Origin: Roseibium litorale
GTDB lineage: Bacteria; Pseudomonadota; Alphaproteobacteria; Rhizobiales; Stappiaceae
DNA length: 64,000 nucleotides
Assembly: GCF_014842915.1 (NCBI RefSeq)
Contig: NZ_JACYXI010000009.1
Coordinates: 62,001-126,000 of the forward strand
Direction: 5' to 3'
The notes under the pieces were generated by a model, which made no database searches, was not told the DNA's origin, and was given only the letters and a program-made list of their open reading frames with translations. Below, in pieces: positions 27,245 through 38,028 of this stretch (within the stretch, counting starts at the first letter, position 1; each line of letters starts with the position of its first letter). The translations under genes and the position numbers were made by a program.

Positions 27245-27626
27245 ACGCGCCCCGGGGTCCCGTTACGAGGACGGCATGGCAACCCGCCGCCAGGTTCTGG
27301 GCAATGCCCACGTGGACCGGGCCAATGCCAACATGACCCCGTTCGACACCGACTTCCAGACCATGATCGTGGAAAGCGCCTGGGGCACAGTCTGGGCCGA
27401 CGACGCCCTCACCCGCCGGGAACGTTCCATGGTCACCATCGCGCTTCTTGCGGCCCTCGGCCATCATGAGGAACTGGCGATGCATATTCGCGCCACGGCC
27501 AATACGGGTGCCAGCGCAGAAGACATTAAGGAAGTCCTGATGCACGTCGCCATTTATGGCGGCGTTCCGGCCGCCAACACGGCATTCAAGATCGCCAAGG
27601 AAACCCTGGCGGGAATGGAAAAATAA
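27237..27626 (+). CDS. pcaC: 4-carboxymuconolactone decarboxylase (PcaC)
   Basis: Decarboxylates 4-carboxymuconolactone to the enol-lactone; 129 aa with the family opening YEDGMATRRQVLGNAHVDRA and the AhpD-like helix (TIALLAALGHHEEL, ANTGASAEDIKEVL). The TTG at 27237 is the preferred start because AAGGAG lies 7 nt upstream; ATG 27231 is too close to it. The start lies inside the end of pcaD, an 8-nt overlap. Confidence 0.93.
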   Translation: MSKRAPGSRYEDGMATRRQVLGNAHVDRANANMTPFDTDFQTMIVESAWGTVWADDALTRRERSMVTIALLAALGHHEELAMHIRATANTGASAEDIKEVLMHVAIYGGVPAANTAFKIAKETLAGMEK

Positions 27627-27686
27627 GCGTTATCTGAACGCAAAACTGCTCTTGGAGGGGCATGGAAAGGATGCCGGAGACGGTGA

Positions 27687-28475
<789 letters not shown>

Positions 28476-28478
28476 GCC

Positions 28479-29105
28479 ATGGTGCAGCCGCTGACCTATT
28501 TCAAGGAAACGCCCAGCCAGACCGCAGGCCCCTATGTGCACATCGGCCTTGCCCCGGCCTATGCCGGCTTCGACATTTTCGAGAACAATTTCTCCAACGT
28601 CGTTGCAGGTCCGAACACCAAGGGCGAGCGCATCAAGGTGAAAGGCCGTGTGATTGACGGCACAGGCACCCCAGTCCGCGATGTCATGCTGGAAAGCTGG
28701 CAAGCCAATTCGGAAGGCAAGTACAACCACCCGGAAGACAGCCAGGACAAGGCCGTAGAAGAAGACTTCCTCGGCTGGGGCCGGATCTGCTCGGACTTCG
28801 ACACTGGCGTCTACACCATCGACACCATCAAGCCGGGTCCCGTGCCGGGCCGCAACGGCGCCATCCAAGCTCCCCACATCAGCCTCTGGATCGTTGCTCG
28901 CGGCATCAACATCGGCCTTCAGACCCGCGTTTACTTCTCCGATGAAGTCGCCGCCAACGCGAAAGACCCGGTTCTGAATTTTGTGGAGCAGGAAGAGCGC
29001 CGCCAAACCCTGATCGCACAGCGCTCCGAGGAAAACGGCGAAGTGATCTACACTTTCGACATCTACCTCCAGGGCGAACAGGAAACGGTCTTCTTCGACG
29101 TGTGA
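28479..29105 (+). CDS. pcaG: Protocatechuate 3,4-dioxygenase alpha subunit (PcaG)
   Basis: Partner subunit of 208 aa, paralogous to PcaH but lacking the full iron site. It shows TPSQTAGPYVHIG near the start and the intradiol fold segment GRVIDGTGTPVRDVMLESWQANSEGKY. It completes the ring-cleaving enzyme. It is the last gene of the tight pcaDCHG block; an 846-bp repeat-filled gap separates it from pcaB. Confidence 0.95.
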   Translation: MVQPLTYFKETPSQTAGPYVHIGLAPAYAGFDIFENNFSNVVAGPNTKGERIKVKGRVIDGTGTPVRDVMLESWQANSEGKYNHPEDSQDKAVEEDFLGWGRICSDFDTGVYTIDTIKPGPVPGRNGAIQAPHISLWIVARGINIGLQTRVYFSDEVAANAKDPVLNFVEQEERRQTLIAQRSEENGEVIYTFDIYLQGEQETVFFDV

Positions 29106-29191
29106 GGGCATTCTTCCGTTGTGAGGAAAGCCCTTCCTTCAGACCCGTGCCATTGGTGCGGGTCTGAGGTTGATGACAAACCTCTCAACTC

Positions 29192-29320
29192 GTCATCCCG
29201 GACGCAGCGAAGTGGAGATCCGGGACCGGTGAGTCGAGGTATTTCGGTATGCAACTCTCTGAAACCGATAGTCTTTTGGCTCACCGGTCCCGGCTCGCGC
29301 TCCGCTGCATATGGGATGAC
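29192..29320. repeat. Imperfect palindromic intergenic element with 42-nt arms
   Basis: The left arm 29192-29233 (begins GTCATCCCGGACGCAGCGAA, ends GGGACCGGTGAG) matches the reverse complement of the right arm 29280-29320 (ends CCGCTGCATATGGGATGAC) at about 33 of 42 positions. The middle is unpaired. It resembles the short palindromic repeats that are scattered between genes in Rhizobiales. No coding content. Confidence 0.8.
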
Positions 29321-29395
29321 TATCTCAGAGTTTTTACCTTTGTCAGCAGTCTGAGACCCGCGCCTTCGGTGCGGGTCTTGAACTTCGGAGCGCAA

Positions 29396-29560
29396 GGAAA
29401 CACCGGTGTTTGGCACCACCTCTCCTCCGTCATGCCATGGCTCGACCATGGCATCCATGCCGTGACCCTTCCGGAAATGCACCACTCCGGCATGAGGAGA
29501 CGGAACGGCATGGATCCTCGGGTCAAGCCCGAGGATGACGACCGTGGGTGGGGCAAAGTG
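29396..29560. repeat. Direct repeat copy A
   Basis: Begins AGGAAACACCGGTGTTTGG and contains CATGCCATGGCTCGACCATG, itself a palindrome, and the hairpin CTCGGGTCAAGCCCGAG. It is about 90 percent identical to copy B at 29607-29767. Confidence 0.8.
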
Positions 29561-29606
29561 CCCTTTCAAAGCAACCTCACTGACGCGGTGCGGGGCCTGG
29601 AAGAAA

Positions 29607-29767
29607 GGAAACACCGGAGTCTGGCACCACCTCTCCTCCGTCATGCCATGGCTCGACCATGGCATTCATACCGTGCCCCTTCCCGGAAATGCACCACTTC
29701 GGCATGAAGAGACGGAACGGCATGGATCCCCGGTTCAAACCCGAGGATGACGACCGTGGGTGGGTGG
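29607..29767. repeat. Direct repeat copy B
   Basis: Second copy of the element at 29396-29560, in the same orientation and separated by about 46 bp of unrelated sequence. Differences are mostly single-base changes (for example GGTGTT becomes GGAGTC), so the duplication is not brand new. Confidence 0.8.
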
Positions 29768-29951
29768 ACGCCTTCTCATTTGCGCGGAAGACCTGCGTCT
29801 GCCGCGCCGGGTTCCCAAACAGGAAACAAACACACGGCACGGTCCCCTTTGTTCTTGCGTCAGAGCAAACCCTGATTGCCTCCTTCGTGCTAAAAGAACT
29901 TCCATTCGGAACTGCCCCTCACTTGCCTGCGCAAAACCAAAGAGGTCCCAA

Positions 29952-31286
29952 ATGAGCCTGACCGCTATCGACAGCCAGATCACCGCACCGCTTCTGACAG
30001 ATCCGGCAACCGCAGCCCTGTTTCAGGATGCTGCGGTGATCCATTCCATGCTGGAAGTGGAAGGGGCACTGGCCTTGGCGGAGGCCGATTGCGGTCTCAT
30101 TCCGGAAGAGGCCGGTACCGCGATCTGGGCGGCCTCGGCCAAGACCACGATTGAACCAGCAGCTCTGGCCGCAGGAACCACGAAGGACGGCGTTCCCGTG
30201 CCAGCGCTCGTGGCCGCCCTGCGCAAGGCGGTTGGCGACCCTCATGGCCAGTTTGTCCATTGGGGCGCGACCAGCCAGGACATTGCCGACACCGGCCTGG
30301 TGCTACGCCTGCGCAAAGCGCTGGATCTTCATGAAGCGGGCCTTAGAAAGTTGGCGAGCAGCCTTGCCGGACTGGCGGAAGCCCACCGCCAGACACCGCT
30401 CGCCGCCCGCACCCGCATGCAGCAGGCAACCCCGACCAGCTTCGGCCTGAAGGCCGCCGTCTGGCTCTGCGCCGTGCTGCGCCATCTCGACCGGCTGCCC
30501 GCGATCCGCGAGCGGCTGCTGGTGCTGTCATTCGGCGGGGCTTCCGGCAATCTGGCAGCCCTTGGAGGCAAGGCCATGGATGTGGAAGCCGCCCTCGCCC
30601 GCCGCTTGAAGCTGGCAAGCGCAACCGCGCCCTGGCACACGGTGCGAGACAGCCTGATTGATTACGCCAACTGGCTGGCGCTGGTGACCGGAACCCTCGG
30701 CAAGATCGGCACCGATATCATCCTGCTCGCCCAGAACGAGGTGGCAGAAGTCCGTCCCGGCAGCGGTGGCGGCTCCTCCACCATGCCCAACAAGGTCAAC
30801 CCGGTGGCTGCCGAGCTGCTGGTTGCCCTTGCCCGCCAGAATGCGACGCTTATTTCCAGCATGCATCAGGCGTCCCTTCAGGATCATGAGCGCAGCGGCG
30901 CGGCCTGGACGCTGGAATGGTTGACCCTTCCGCAAATGGTCATCGGAACCGGAGCCGCCCTCGCTCATGGCGCTGCCATGATCTCCGAGCTCACTGTCAA
31001 CGCGGACCAGATGCGCGCAAATATCGATGCCTCCAACGGGTTGCTGCTGGCGGAAGCTGCCAGCTTCGCCCTTGCCGAACAGATGCCCCGGCCCGAGGCC
31101 CAGGCCCTGGTGAAGGAGGCCTGCAAGACCGCTGTCTCGGAAAAGCGGCACCTGTTTGATGTTCTATCGGAGACAACCGGCACGAGTGTCGACTGGGAAG
31201 CTCTAAAAGATCCCGCCCGTCACATGGGCGCAAGCGACGCCATGATCGACCGGGTTCTTGAATCCTATCAGCATTTTAAGGGCTGA
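29952..31286 (+). CDS. pcaB: 3-carboxy-cis,cis-muconate cycloisomerase (PcaB)
   Basis: Lactonises 3-carboxymuconate to 4-carboxymuconolactone; 444 aa of the fumarase/aspartase superfamily with the signature GGSSTMPNKVNPVA near residue 275 and the N-terminal HWGATSQDIADTG. ATG 29952 follows AGAGGTCCCAA and matches the family start (MSLTAIDSQI); the open frame extends further upstream only through the repeat region. It supplies the step between PcaHG and PcaC. Confidence 0.94.
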   Translation: MSLTAIDSQITAPLLTDPATAALFQDAAVIHSMLEVEGALALAEADCGLIPEEAGTAIWAASAKTTIEPAALAAGTTKDGVPVPALVAALRKAVGDPHGQFVHWGATSQDIADTGLVLRLRKALDLHEAGLRKLASSLAGLAEAHRQTPLAARTRMQQATPTSFGLKAAVWLCAVLRHLDRLPAIRERLLVLSFGGASGNLAALGGKAMDVEAALARRLKLASATAPWHTVRDSLIDYANWLALVTGTLGKIGTDIILLAQNEVAEVRPGSGGGSSTMPNKVNPVAAELLVALARQNATLISSMHQASLQDHERSGAAWTLEWLTLPQMVIGTGAALAHGAAMISELTVNADQMRANIDASNGLLLAEAASFALAEQMPRPEAQALVKEACKTAVSEKRHLFDVLSETTGTSVDWEALKDPARHMGASDAMIDRVLESYQHFKG

Positions 31287-32983
<1,697 letters not shown>

Positions 32984-33008
32984 CCGGAACGCACTCTGTG
33001 AAAAGATC

Positions 33009-33035
33009 TCCCGGAGCGGGTCAAGCCCTCCGGGA
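33009..33035 (-). terminator. Terminator of the small protein gene at 33021
   Basis: The 8-bp stem TCCCGGAG / CTCCGGGA with an 11-nt spacer is followed on the minus strand by GATCTTTT. The stem includes the last codons and stop of the small minus-strand gene and lies just after pobA on the other strand. Confidence 0.6.
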
Positions 33036-33311
33036 AACCTTGTCGAGTTCCTGGCTGATTTTCTCGAACATCATCTTCGGCATCGCCACCGTGTTGACGA
33101 ACAGCCGCACAACAGCCTTCGGCGAGTAATGAAACTCGCGGCTGACTTTCCTGGAAATGCGCTGCGCATCTGCAACGATCAGCTGGCCGTCATGGGCAAG
33201 CCGCGCGACGCCTTTGGTGGCAGCTTCCGTGTGCAAGCCCACCATGAGGGAAAAGCCGAGAGCAAATGCGGCAAACACATAAACGCTGAAATATCTGGAA
33301 CTGAGTCTCAC
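33021..33311 (-). CDS. Small hypothetical protein with N-terminal membrane or signal segment
   Basis: Protein of 96 aa from a GTG start with AGG about 8 nt upstream. Residues 8-28 (FSVYVFAAFALGFSLMVGLHT) form a signal peptide or membrane anchor; the rest is basic and helical (ISRKVSREFHYSPKAVV, MMFEKISQELDKVSRR). No family recognised. Codon use is coding-like and a terminator follows, which favours a real gene. Confidence 0.6.
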   Translation of the reverse strand: MRLSSRYFSVYVFAAFALGFSLMVGLHTEAATKGVARLAHDGQLIVADAQRISRKVSREFHYSPKAVVRLFVNTVAMPKMMFEKISQELDKVSRRA

Positions 33312-33501
33312 TGGCCAAACCTGACTTCGTTAACAAATCCTTAACCTATCAGAAGTGGTAGCCGCAGAAACAACAGGACACAAGACCTGCACCCCTGAAG
33401 TTGCAAATCGATTACAATTTTAGTTAATTTCCAGAGATCGATCCGGACCGGGAGATTGGCCTTTGACGCCTTCTCCATCCGCAATTCTCAGATGCCTGGC
33501 G

Positions 33502-34371
33502 TCAGCCTTGGCGGGCGCGGAAATCAGCTGGAGATTCGCCCGTCTCTTTCCTGAAGAGCCTTGAAAAATATGCCGGATCCTCATAGCCGAGATCATAGGC
33601 AATCTGGCTGATACCCAGGCCTGAGAAGGCCAGCAGCCTCTTGGCCTCAATGACCACCCGGTCGCGGATGGACTGGGCTGCCGTGCGGTCGGTAAACAAC
33701 CGGCAATAGCGGTTGAGCCGCGCAACGGTGAGCCCCATTTCCCCGGCGTAAAACTCAGGGCTGCGCTCGCTCCGGAAGTGTTCCTCTACCAAAGCGCGAA
33801 ACTTGAAGAGGGAAAAGCCCGGCGTCCGGTCGGTCTTGCCCCCGTCTCCGCTTTGGGAAAAGAGCACCATCAGCACGAGAGCAAGCAGAGGCCTGAAAAC
33901 ATCCCTGCGGCGCTCACCGCCGTCGAATTCCGTGGCCATCTCGGCAAGATAGAAATCGAGCCTGCGGCGGTCCTCCGGCCCGGCAGCAAAGAGGCTGGTT
34001 GCCCCTGCCTGCATGGCCCGCCGCTCGGCCAGACTGCGCTTGCTGTCATCCCCGCCGAGATAGTCCCCGGTAAAAGACAGGACATGGCCTTCCGTATCCG
34101 GCGTGAAGGTCCAGCCATGCACACTGCCAGCCGGATTGAAGACAGCCGTTCCCGGAGGAACTTCCCGCTCGCCCGCGTCGTCGATCAGACGGCCCATCCC
34201 CTTGGTGATCATCAGCACCTGGTGAAGATGCGCGTGAGAATGGGGCTCCAGTGACCAGCCCAGCGGCTTGGAACGGGCGCGGATGGTCTCGATGTGGAAG
34301 AAGTCGAAATCCTCGACGTCTCCCCCATCGCCATAAAGATGGTACCGCGGGATAGGCGTGCTGCCGGTCAT
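33502..34371 (-). CDS. AraC family transcriptional regulator, PobR-like
   Basis: Regulator of 289 aa with an N-terminal cupin effector domain (PHSHAHLHQVLMITKG, VPPGTAVFNPAGSVHGW) and a C-terminal double HTH (MGLTVARLNRYCRLFTDRTAAQSIRDRV, GISQIAYDLGYEDPAYFSRLFRKETGESPADFR). AraC-type PobR proteins that activate pobA share this architecture. Here the gene is downstream of and convergent with pobA rather than divergent. The PobR role is inferred from similarity and proximity. Confidence 0.85.
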   Translation of the reverse strand: MTGSTPIPRYHLYGDGGDVEDFDFFHIETIRARSKPLGWSLEPHSHAHLHQVLMITKGMGRLIDDAGEREVPPGTAVFNPAGSVHGWTFTPDTEGHVLSFTGDYLGGDDSKRSLAERRAMQAGATSLFAAGPEDRRRLDFYLAEMATEFDGGERRRDVFRPLLALVLMVLFSQSGDGGKTDRTPGFSLFKFRALVEEHFRSERSPEFYAGEMGLTVARLNRYCRLFTDRTAAQSIRDRVVIEAKRLLAFSGLGISQIAYDLGYEDPAYFSRLFRKETGESPADFRARQG

Positions 34372-34403
34372 GACCGCTTTCCCATACTCATCGGACCGCC
34401 AGT

Positions 34404-35315
34404 TTATCCCCGTGCGTGATGGGCATGCCAGTGCCAGGCAATGTCGATCCGGCGGGGCATCCAGACCTTTTCATGGGAAGCCACATAGTCCAGGAACCGG
34501 GCGAGCGAGGCGGCGCGGCCCGGACGGCCGACCAGGCGGCAATGCAGCCCGACATTCAGCATCTTGGGGCTTCCGGCCTCGCCTTCGGCATAAAGAACGT
34601 CGAAGGCATCCTTCAGATAGGCGAAGAACTGGTCTCCGGAGTTGAAGCCCTGGGCTGCCGCAAAGCGCATGTCGTTGCTGTCGAGCGTATAGGGAATGAC
34701 AAGATGATCGCCCCGCGGGCCGTCGATCCAGTAAGGCAGGTCATCCGCATAGCTGTCCGAAGAATAGAGAAAATCCCCCTCCTCCATCACCAGCTTCTGG
34801 GTGTTCATGGAGCAGCGCCCCGTGTACCAGCCAAGCGGGCGGGAACCGGTCACTTCCTCATGAAGGCGGATCGCCTCGCGGATCTGCGCGCGCTCCTCGT
34901 CCTCAGGCATATCCGCATGCTCGACCCACTTGAGGCCATGTGAAGCGATTTCCCAGTCAGCTTCCTTCATCGCGGCGACCACGTCCGGATTGCGGGCAAG
35001 GGCCGAGGCGACACCATAGACGGACACCGGAATGTTGCGGCCGGTAAACATGCGCCACAGACGCCAGAACCCGGCACGCGAGCCGTATTCGTAAATCGAT
35101 TCCATGTTCCAGTGCCGCTTTCCCGGCCAGGGCTGGGCGCCGACGATCTCGGACAGGAACGCTTCGGAGGCAGCATCACCGTGAAGGATGTTGTTTTCGC
35201 CGCCTTCTTCATAATTGATCACGAATTGCACGGCGACATTCGCTCCACCCGGCCATTGCGGGTCGGGAGCGTTGCGGCCATAGCCGATCATGTCGCGGGG
35301 GTAGGAAGCGGTCAT
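34404..35315 (-). CDS. puuE: Allantoinase PuuE (polysaccharide deacetylase family)
   Basis: Cofactor-type allantoinase of the polysaccharide deacetylase superfamily that hydrolyses allantoin to allantoate in purine degradation; 303 aa. Family-specific segments include DMIGYGRNAPDPQWPGGANV, NYEEGGENNILHGD, EIASHGLKWVEH and the C-terminal HWHAHHARG. No other purine catabolism gene is in the window. Confidence 0.9.
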   Translation of the reverse strand: MTASYPRDMIGYGRNAPDPQWPGGANVAVQFVINYEEGGENNILHGDAASEAFLSEIVGAQPWPGKRHWNMESIYEYGSRAGFWRLWRMFTGRNIPVSVYGVASALARNPDVVAAMKEADWEIASHGLKWVEHADMPEDEERAQIREAIRLHEEVTGSRPLGWYTGRCSMNTQKLVMEEGDFLYSSDSYADDLPYWIDGPRGDHLVIPYTLDSNDMRFAAAQGFNSGDQFFAYLKDAFDVLYAEGEAGSPKMLNVGLHCRLVGRPGRAASLARFLDYVASHEKVWMPRRIDIAWHWHAHHARG

Positions 35316-35507
35316 CTCACTCAGATCCTTGTGAAAATCGATTCAGATGAGAAAAGCCGATGCCTGCCGCAGTTGCAAGGCTACAATCCAGGCACTGGAA
35401 ACCAGCCTTGGTAGAAATGCTGATTGCATCAAATTTTAGAGGCAGAGTTACCGCGACCTTAGGTGTGCCCCCGTATAACCAAGGACGAAACAACACAGGA
35501 GTTCATG

Positions 35508-35636
35508 ATGAAACTGTCGTCAGCAGGGCTGATCTGCATGCTTACGGCGGCAGCCATGACGATGTTCATGGATGCCGGCGACAGAGGCCCCCACGCTTCG
35601 AATCATGGTGCTTTCGCGCAATCCGCTCAGAGGTAA
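35508..35636 (+). CDS. Predicted 42-aa secreted small protein
   Basis: A short frame with a good ribosome site (AGGAG, 6 nt before ATG 35508). Residues 1-22 look like a signal peptide (MKLSSAGLICMLTAAAMTMF), followed by about 20 polar residues (DAGDRGPHASNHGAFAQSAQ). No family recognised. It lies between puuE and a convergent membrane protein gene. Confidence 0.45.
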   Translation: MKLSSAGLICMLTAAAMTMFMDAGDRGPHASNHGAFAQSAQR

Positions 35637-35652
35637 TTCCGGGACGCCCGCC

Positions 35653-36003
35653 TTACCGGCGCGGATAGGCCCTTGCCGCAACGCGGACCGGGATCAGCTC
35701 ACCAGAGGGCTGCCGGCGCCCGCCGCGCCCGTCAGTCTCCGGCCCGAGCATCATGATCGCAGTTCCTATGACCGCAGACGTCAGCGTGATCATCATACCG
35801 CAGGCCAGGAGCACGACCGGCAGAACCGGGTTCTGGGCATTTGCGACCAGTATACGCAGATGTCCGATATCCGCCGCAAAGATGCCTCCGACGAGCAGAA
35901 TGGAAACCCCGGCGCCGATCACGCCATTGGTCACGAGAAGCCGGAAAAACGGATTGCGCGGCAGAAATCTGCAGGCCAGGCTGGAGCGGTTTGAACGGGA
36001 CAT
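35653..36003 (-). CDS. Small hypothetical membrane protein
   Basis: Protein of 116 aa from ATG 36003, which has AAGGAG 8 nt upstream. Two hydrophobic helices are visible (LLVTNGVIGAGVSILLVGGIF, VLPVVLLACGMMITLTSAVIG), with a basic N-terminus and C-terminal tail. I do not recognise the family. It is divergent from the PadR gene across 314 bp. Confidence 0.7.
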   Translation of the reverse strand: MSRSNRSSLACRFLPRNPFFRLLVTNGVIGAGVSILLVGGIFAADIGHLRILVANAQNPVLPVVLLACGMMITLTSAVIGTAIMMLGPETDGRGGRRQPSGELIPVRVAARAYPRR

Positions 36004-36317
36004 GACGTGCACTCCTTTATATTCTGCCCGGCGCAGCGTTCGAAATCTCATCTGAACCGGACAGCACTCTTTCTCTCATTTAAGGCTCAAAACTTCTGCT
36101 CCGCAATATGTTGAAATGCGGCATTTGAATCACCACTTTGTGAAAGGTTTTCAGGGCAGTACAGCGCGCCGGTAACAATCAGAAATATATATTGAGCCGA
36201 TATATGCCATTCAGATATAGTGCACCCGGTTTTCCATAGGCCCTTCCCAAGCGGGCCTTCGGAAAACCGGTCGTTTTTGATGGTGGAACAGGATTCTGCT
36301 GTGATGGGAGCCATTTG
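36004..36317. other. Divergent region ahead of the PadR-RND genes
   Basis: 314 bp, locally A+T-rich at 36180-36225 with repeated ATATAT motifs (36186-36191 and 36200-36205) that might form a PadR operator. Just downstream, at 36234-36270, GGTTTTCC and GGAAAACC around GGGCCT-type sequence form a further inverted repeat. No gene seen. Confidence 0.45.
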
Positions 36318-36896
36318 ATGAGTGTCCGCAGCCTATGTTTGGCAATCCTGAATTTTAGCGATGCAACGGGCTACGAGATCCGCAAGGAGACAACCAGTGG
36401 CAGTTTCAGCTACTTCGGAGACGCCAGTTTTGGCGCCATCTACCCGGCACTTTCCCGGCTGGAAGCGGAGGGCCGGGTAACAGTCCGGGAGGAAAGCCAG
36501 CACGGCAAACCCACCCGCAAAGTCTACTCGATCACGGAAGCGGGCCGGCTTGAACTGGTCGAGGCCCTTCTGGAGCCTCCGGCGCACGACACATTCAAGT
36601 CCCCTTTCCTGCTTCTGGCCCTGCATGCGGAACTGGTCGGCCCCAGGGTGCTGGAAAAGGCCATCGAGACGCGGCGCAAGCATCTTCAAGACGAGCTCGA
36701 CCTGCTGCGCTCAATACCGCAGGACGCCGAACCCGGAGCCAGCAACTGGGTCCGGGACTACGGTATCCAATGCAAGACCTTCGCGCTTGGCTATCTGGAT
36801 GCCAACGCAGCCGAACTGATCGAACTGGCCGGCAGAAAACACGCTCTCAGCCCCCGCCAGCGGCGGGACGCCCTTTTTTCGAACGCAGCCGAATAG
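36318..36896 (+). CDS. PadR family transcriptional regulator
   Basis: Winged-helix regulator of 192 aa. The HTH covers residues 1-75 (ILNFSDATGYEIRKETT, GAIYPALSRLEAEGRV, GKPTRKVYSITEAGR), followed by a Vir-type helical C-terminal domain that mediates dimerisation. GGGAG precedes ATG 36318. It lies 28 bp ahead of the RND adaptor gene and probably represses the efflux operon until an inducer binds. Confidence 0.9.
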   Translation: MSVRSLCLAILNFSDATGYEIRKETTSGSFSYFGDASFGAIYPALSRLEAEGRVTVREESQHGKPTRKVYSITEAGRLELVEALLEPPAHDTFKSPFLLLALHAELVGPRVLEKAIETRRKHLQDELDLLRSIPQDAEPGASNWVRDYGIQCKTFALGYLDANAAELIELAGRKHALSPRQRRDALFSNAAE

Positions 36897-36924
36897 GCGC
36901 GGAAACCGGTTTCCGGAGTTACCA

Positions 36925-38028
36925 ATGGCTTTGAAGTTCTCCTATCTGCTGTCCTTCGGACTTGCCGCAGGAATTGGCATGTGGATGTATACCGGCACCA
37001 TCGTCAAAGGCGGCCAGGGCGACACTGCTGGCGCGACGCCTCCCCCGTCCGAACGGACGAGCGCTGCCAACGCCAATCTTTTCCGGGTGCAGGTTGTAAA
37101 CCTGAAGGCTCAGGACCGGGAAGCCGTGCTTGAAGTGCGCGGGCGGACCCAGGCGAATGCACGGGTTCAAGTGCGCTCAGAGACAGCCGCCCGCGTGATC
37201 AGCCGCCCGGCACAAGAAGGGGCGAAGATCTCCAAGGGCGATGCGCTGTGCGAGCTGGACAAGGGGACCCGCCGCGCCGGCCTGCTGGAAGCCAAGGCCA
37301 ATCTCGATCAGGCCCAGCTGGACTTCAACGCCGCCCAGAAACTGTCCAGCAAGGGCTTCACGGCCCAGAACCAGCTGGCAGCCTCCCAGGCTGCCCTCGA
37401 TGCGGCCAAGGCCCGGCTGGAAGAAGCCGAACTGGAACTTGACCACACCCTGGTCCGGGCTCCTATTGATGGGATCATCGAAAGCCCCATGGCGGAGGTT
37501 GGGGCCCGTCTGAATACTGGCGATGTTTGCGCAACCGTCGTGAATACGGATCCGATGAAGGCAATCGGCCAGGTTTCCGAGCTGAATGTGGGGGATATCA
37601 CGCCCGGCATGCCTGCCAAGGTGGACTTGGTAACGGGCCAGAGTTTTGACGGCACCGTGCGCTATGTGGCTCCGGCAGCCGACAGTGACACCCGCACCTT
37701 CCGCATTGAAGTGGAAATTCCAAACGCGGATGGCGCAGCACGCGATGGCATCACCGCCCTCACCCGTATTCCTTTGCGAACCACCCGGGCACACAAGATT
37801 TCCCCGGCCATTCTGACCCTGAATGACGAGGGGCAGGTGGGCCTGCGCACGGTCAACGCGGATAATGTGACCGAGTTCCACCCGGTCAAGGTTCTGGGTG
37901 GTGCCGAGGATGGCGTATGGGTCTCCGGCCTGCCCGAAACCGTTACCGCAATTATCGTTGGACAGGACTATGTCGCTGACGGCCAGAAGGTCGAACCGGT
38001 TATGAAAACCGCGGAGGCCTTTCAATGA
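36925..38028 (+). CDS. RND efflux periplasmic adaptor subunit (membrane fusion protein)
   Basis: Adaptor of 367 aa linking the RND pump to an outer membrane channel. An uncleaved N-terminal anchor (LSFGLAAGIGMWMYTGTIV), barrel-sandwich half motifs (VLEVRGRTQANARVQVRSE, LVRAPIDGIIESPMAEVGA) and a helical hairpin between them (about residues 120-180) are visible. The stop overlaps the pump start (ATGA). No outer membrane factor is encoded nearby, so TolC is probably shared. Confidence 0.93.
   Translation: MALKFSYLLSFGLAAGIGMWMYTGTIVKGGQGDTAGATPPPSERTSAANANLFRVQVVNLKAQDREAVLEVRGRTQANARVQVRSETAARVISRPAQEGAKISKGDALCELDKGTRRAGLLEAKANLDQAQLDFNAAQKLSSKGFTAQNQLAASQAALDAAKARLEEAELELDHTLVRAPIDGIIESPMAEVGARLNTGDVCATVVNTDPMKAIGQVSELNVGDITPGMPAKVDLVTGQSFDGTVRYVAPAADSDTRTFRIEVEIPNADGAARDGITALTRIPLRTTRAHKISPAILTLNDEGQVGLRTVNADNVTEFHPVKVLGGAEDGVWVSGLPETVTAIIVGQDYVADGQKVEPVMKTAEAFQ

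Larger units (their letters stand above)
29106..29951. other. Repeat-rich gap between pcaG and pcaB
   Basis: About 850 bp without a credible gene. It holds a hairpin just after pcaG (CAGACCCG at 29150-29157 with CGGGTCTG at 29169-29176), a 129-bp imperfect palindrome at 29192-29320, another hairpin at 29354-29378, and two direct copies of a repeat of about 160 bp. pcaB therefore probably has its own promoter or depends on readthrough. Confidence 0.7.

Noticed and set aside
29725..29745. GGTTCAAACCC resembling a tRNA T-arm
   Set aside because: It belongs to direct repeat copy B, where the other copy reads GGGTCAAGCCC; no acceptor or anticodon arm can be built.
29760..29951. In-frame upstream extension of pcaB
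   Set aside because: It runs through repeat sequence; the family start and ribosome site are at 29952.
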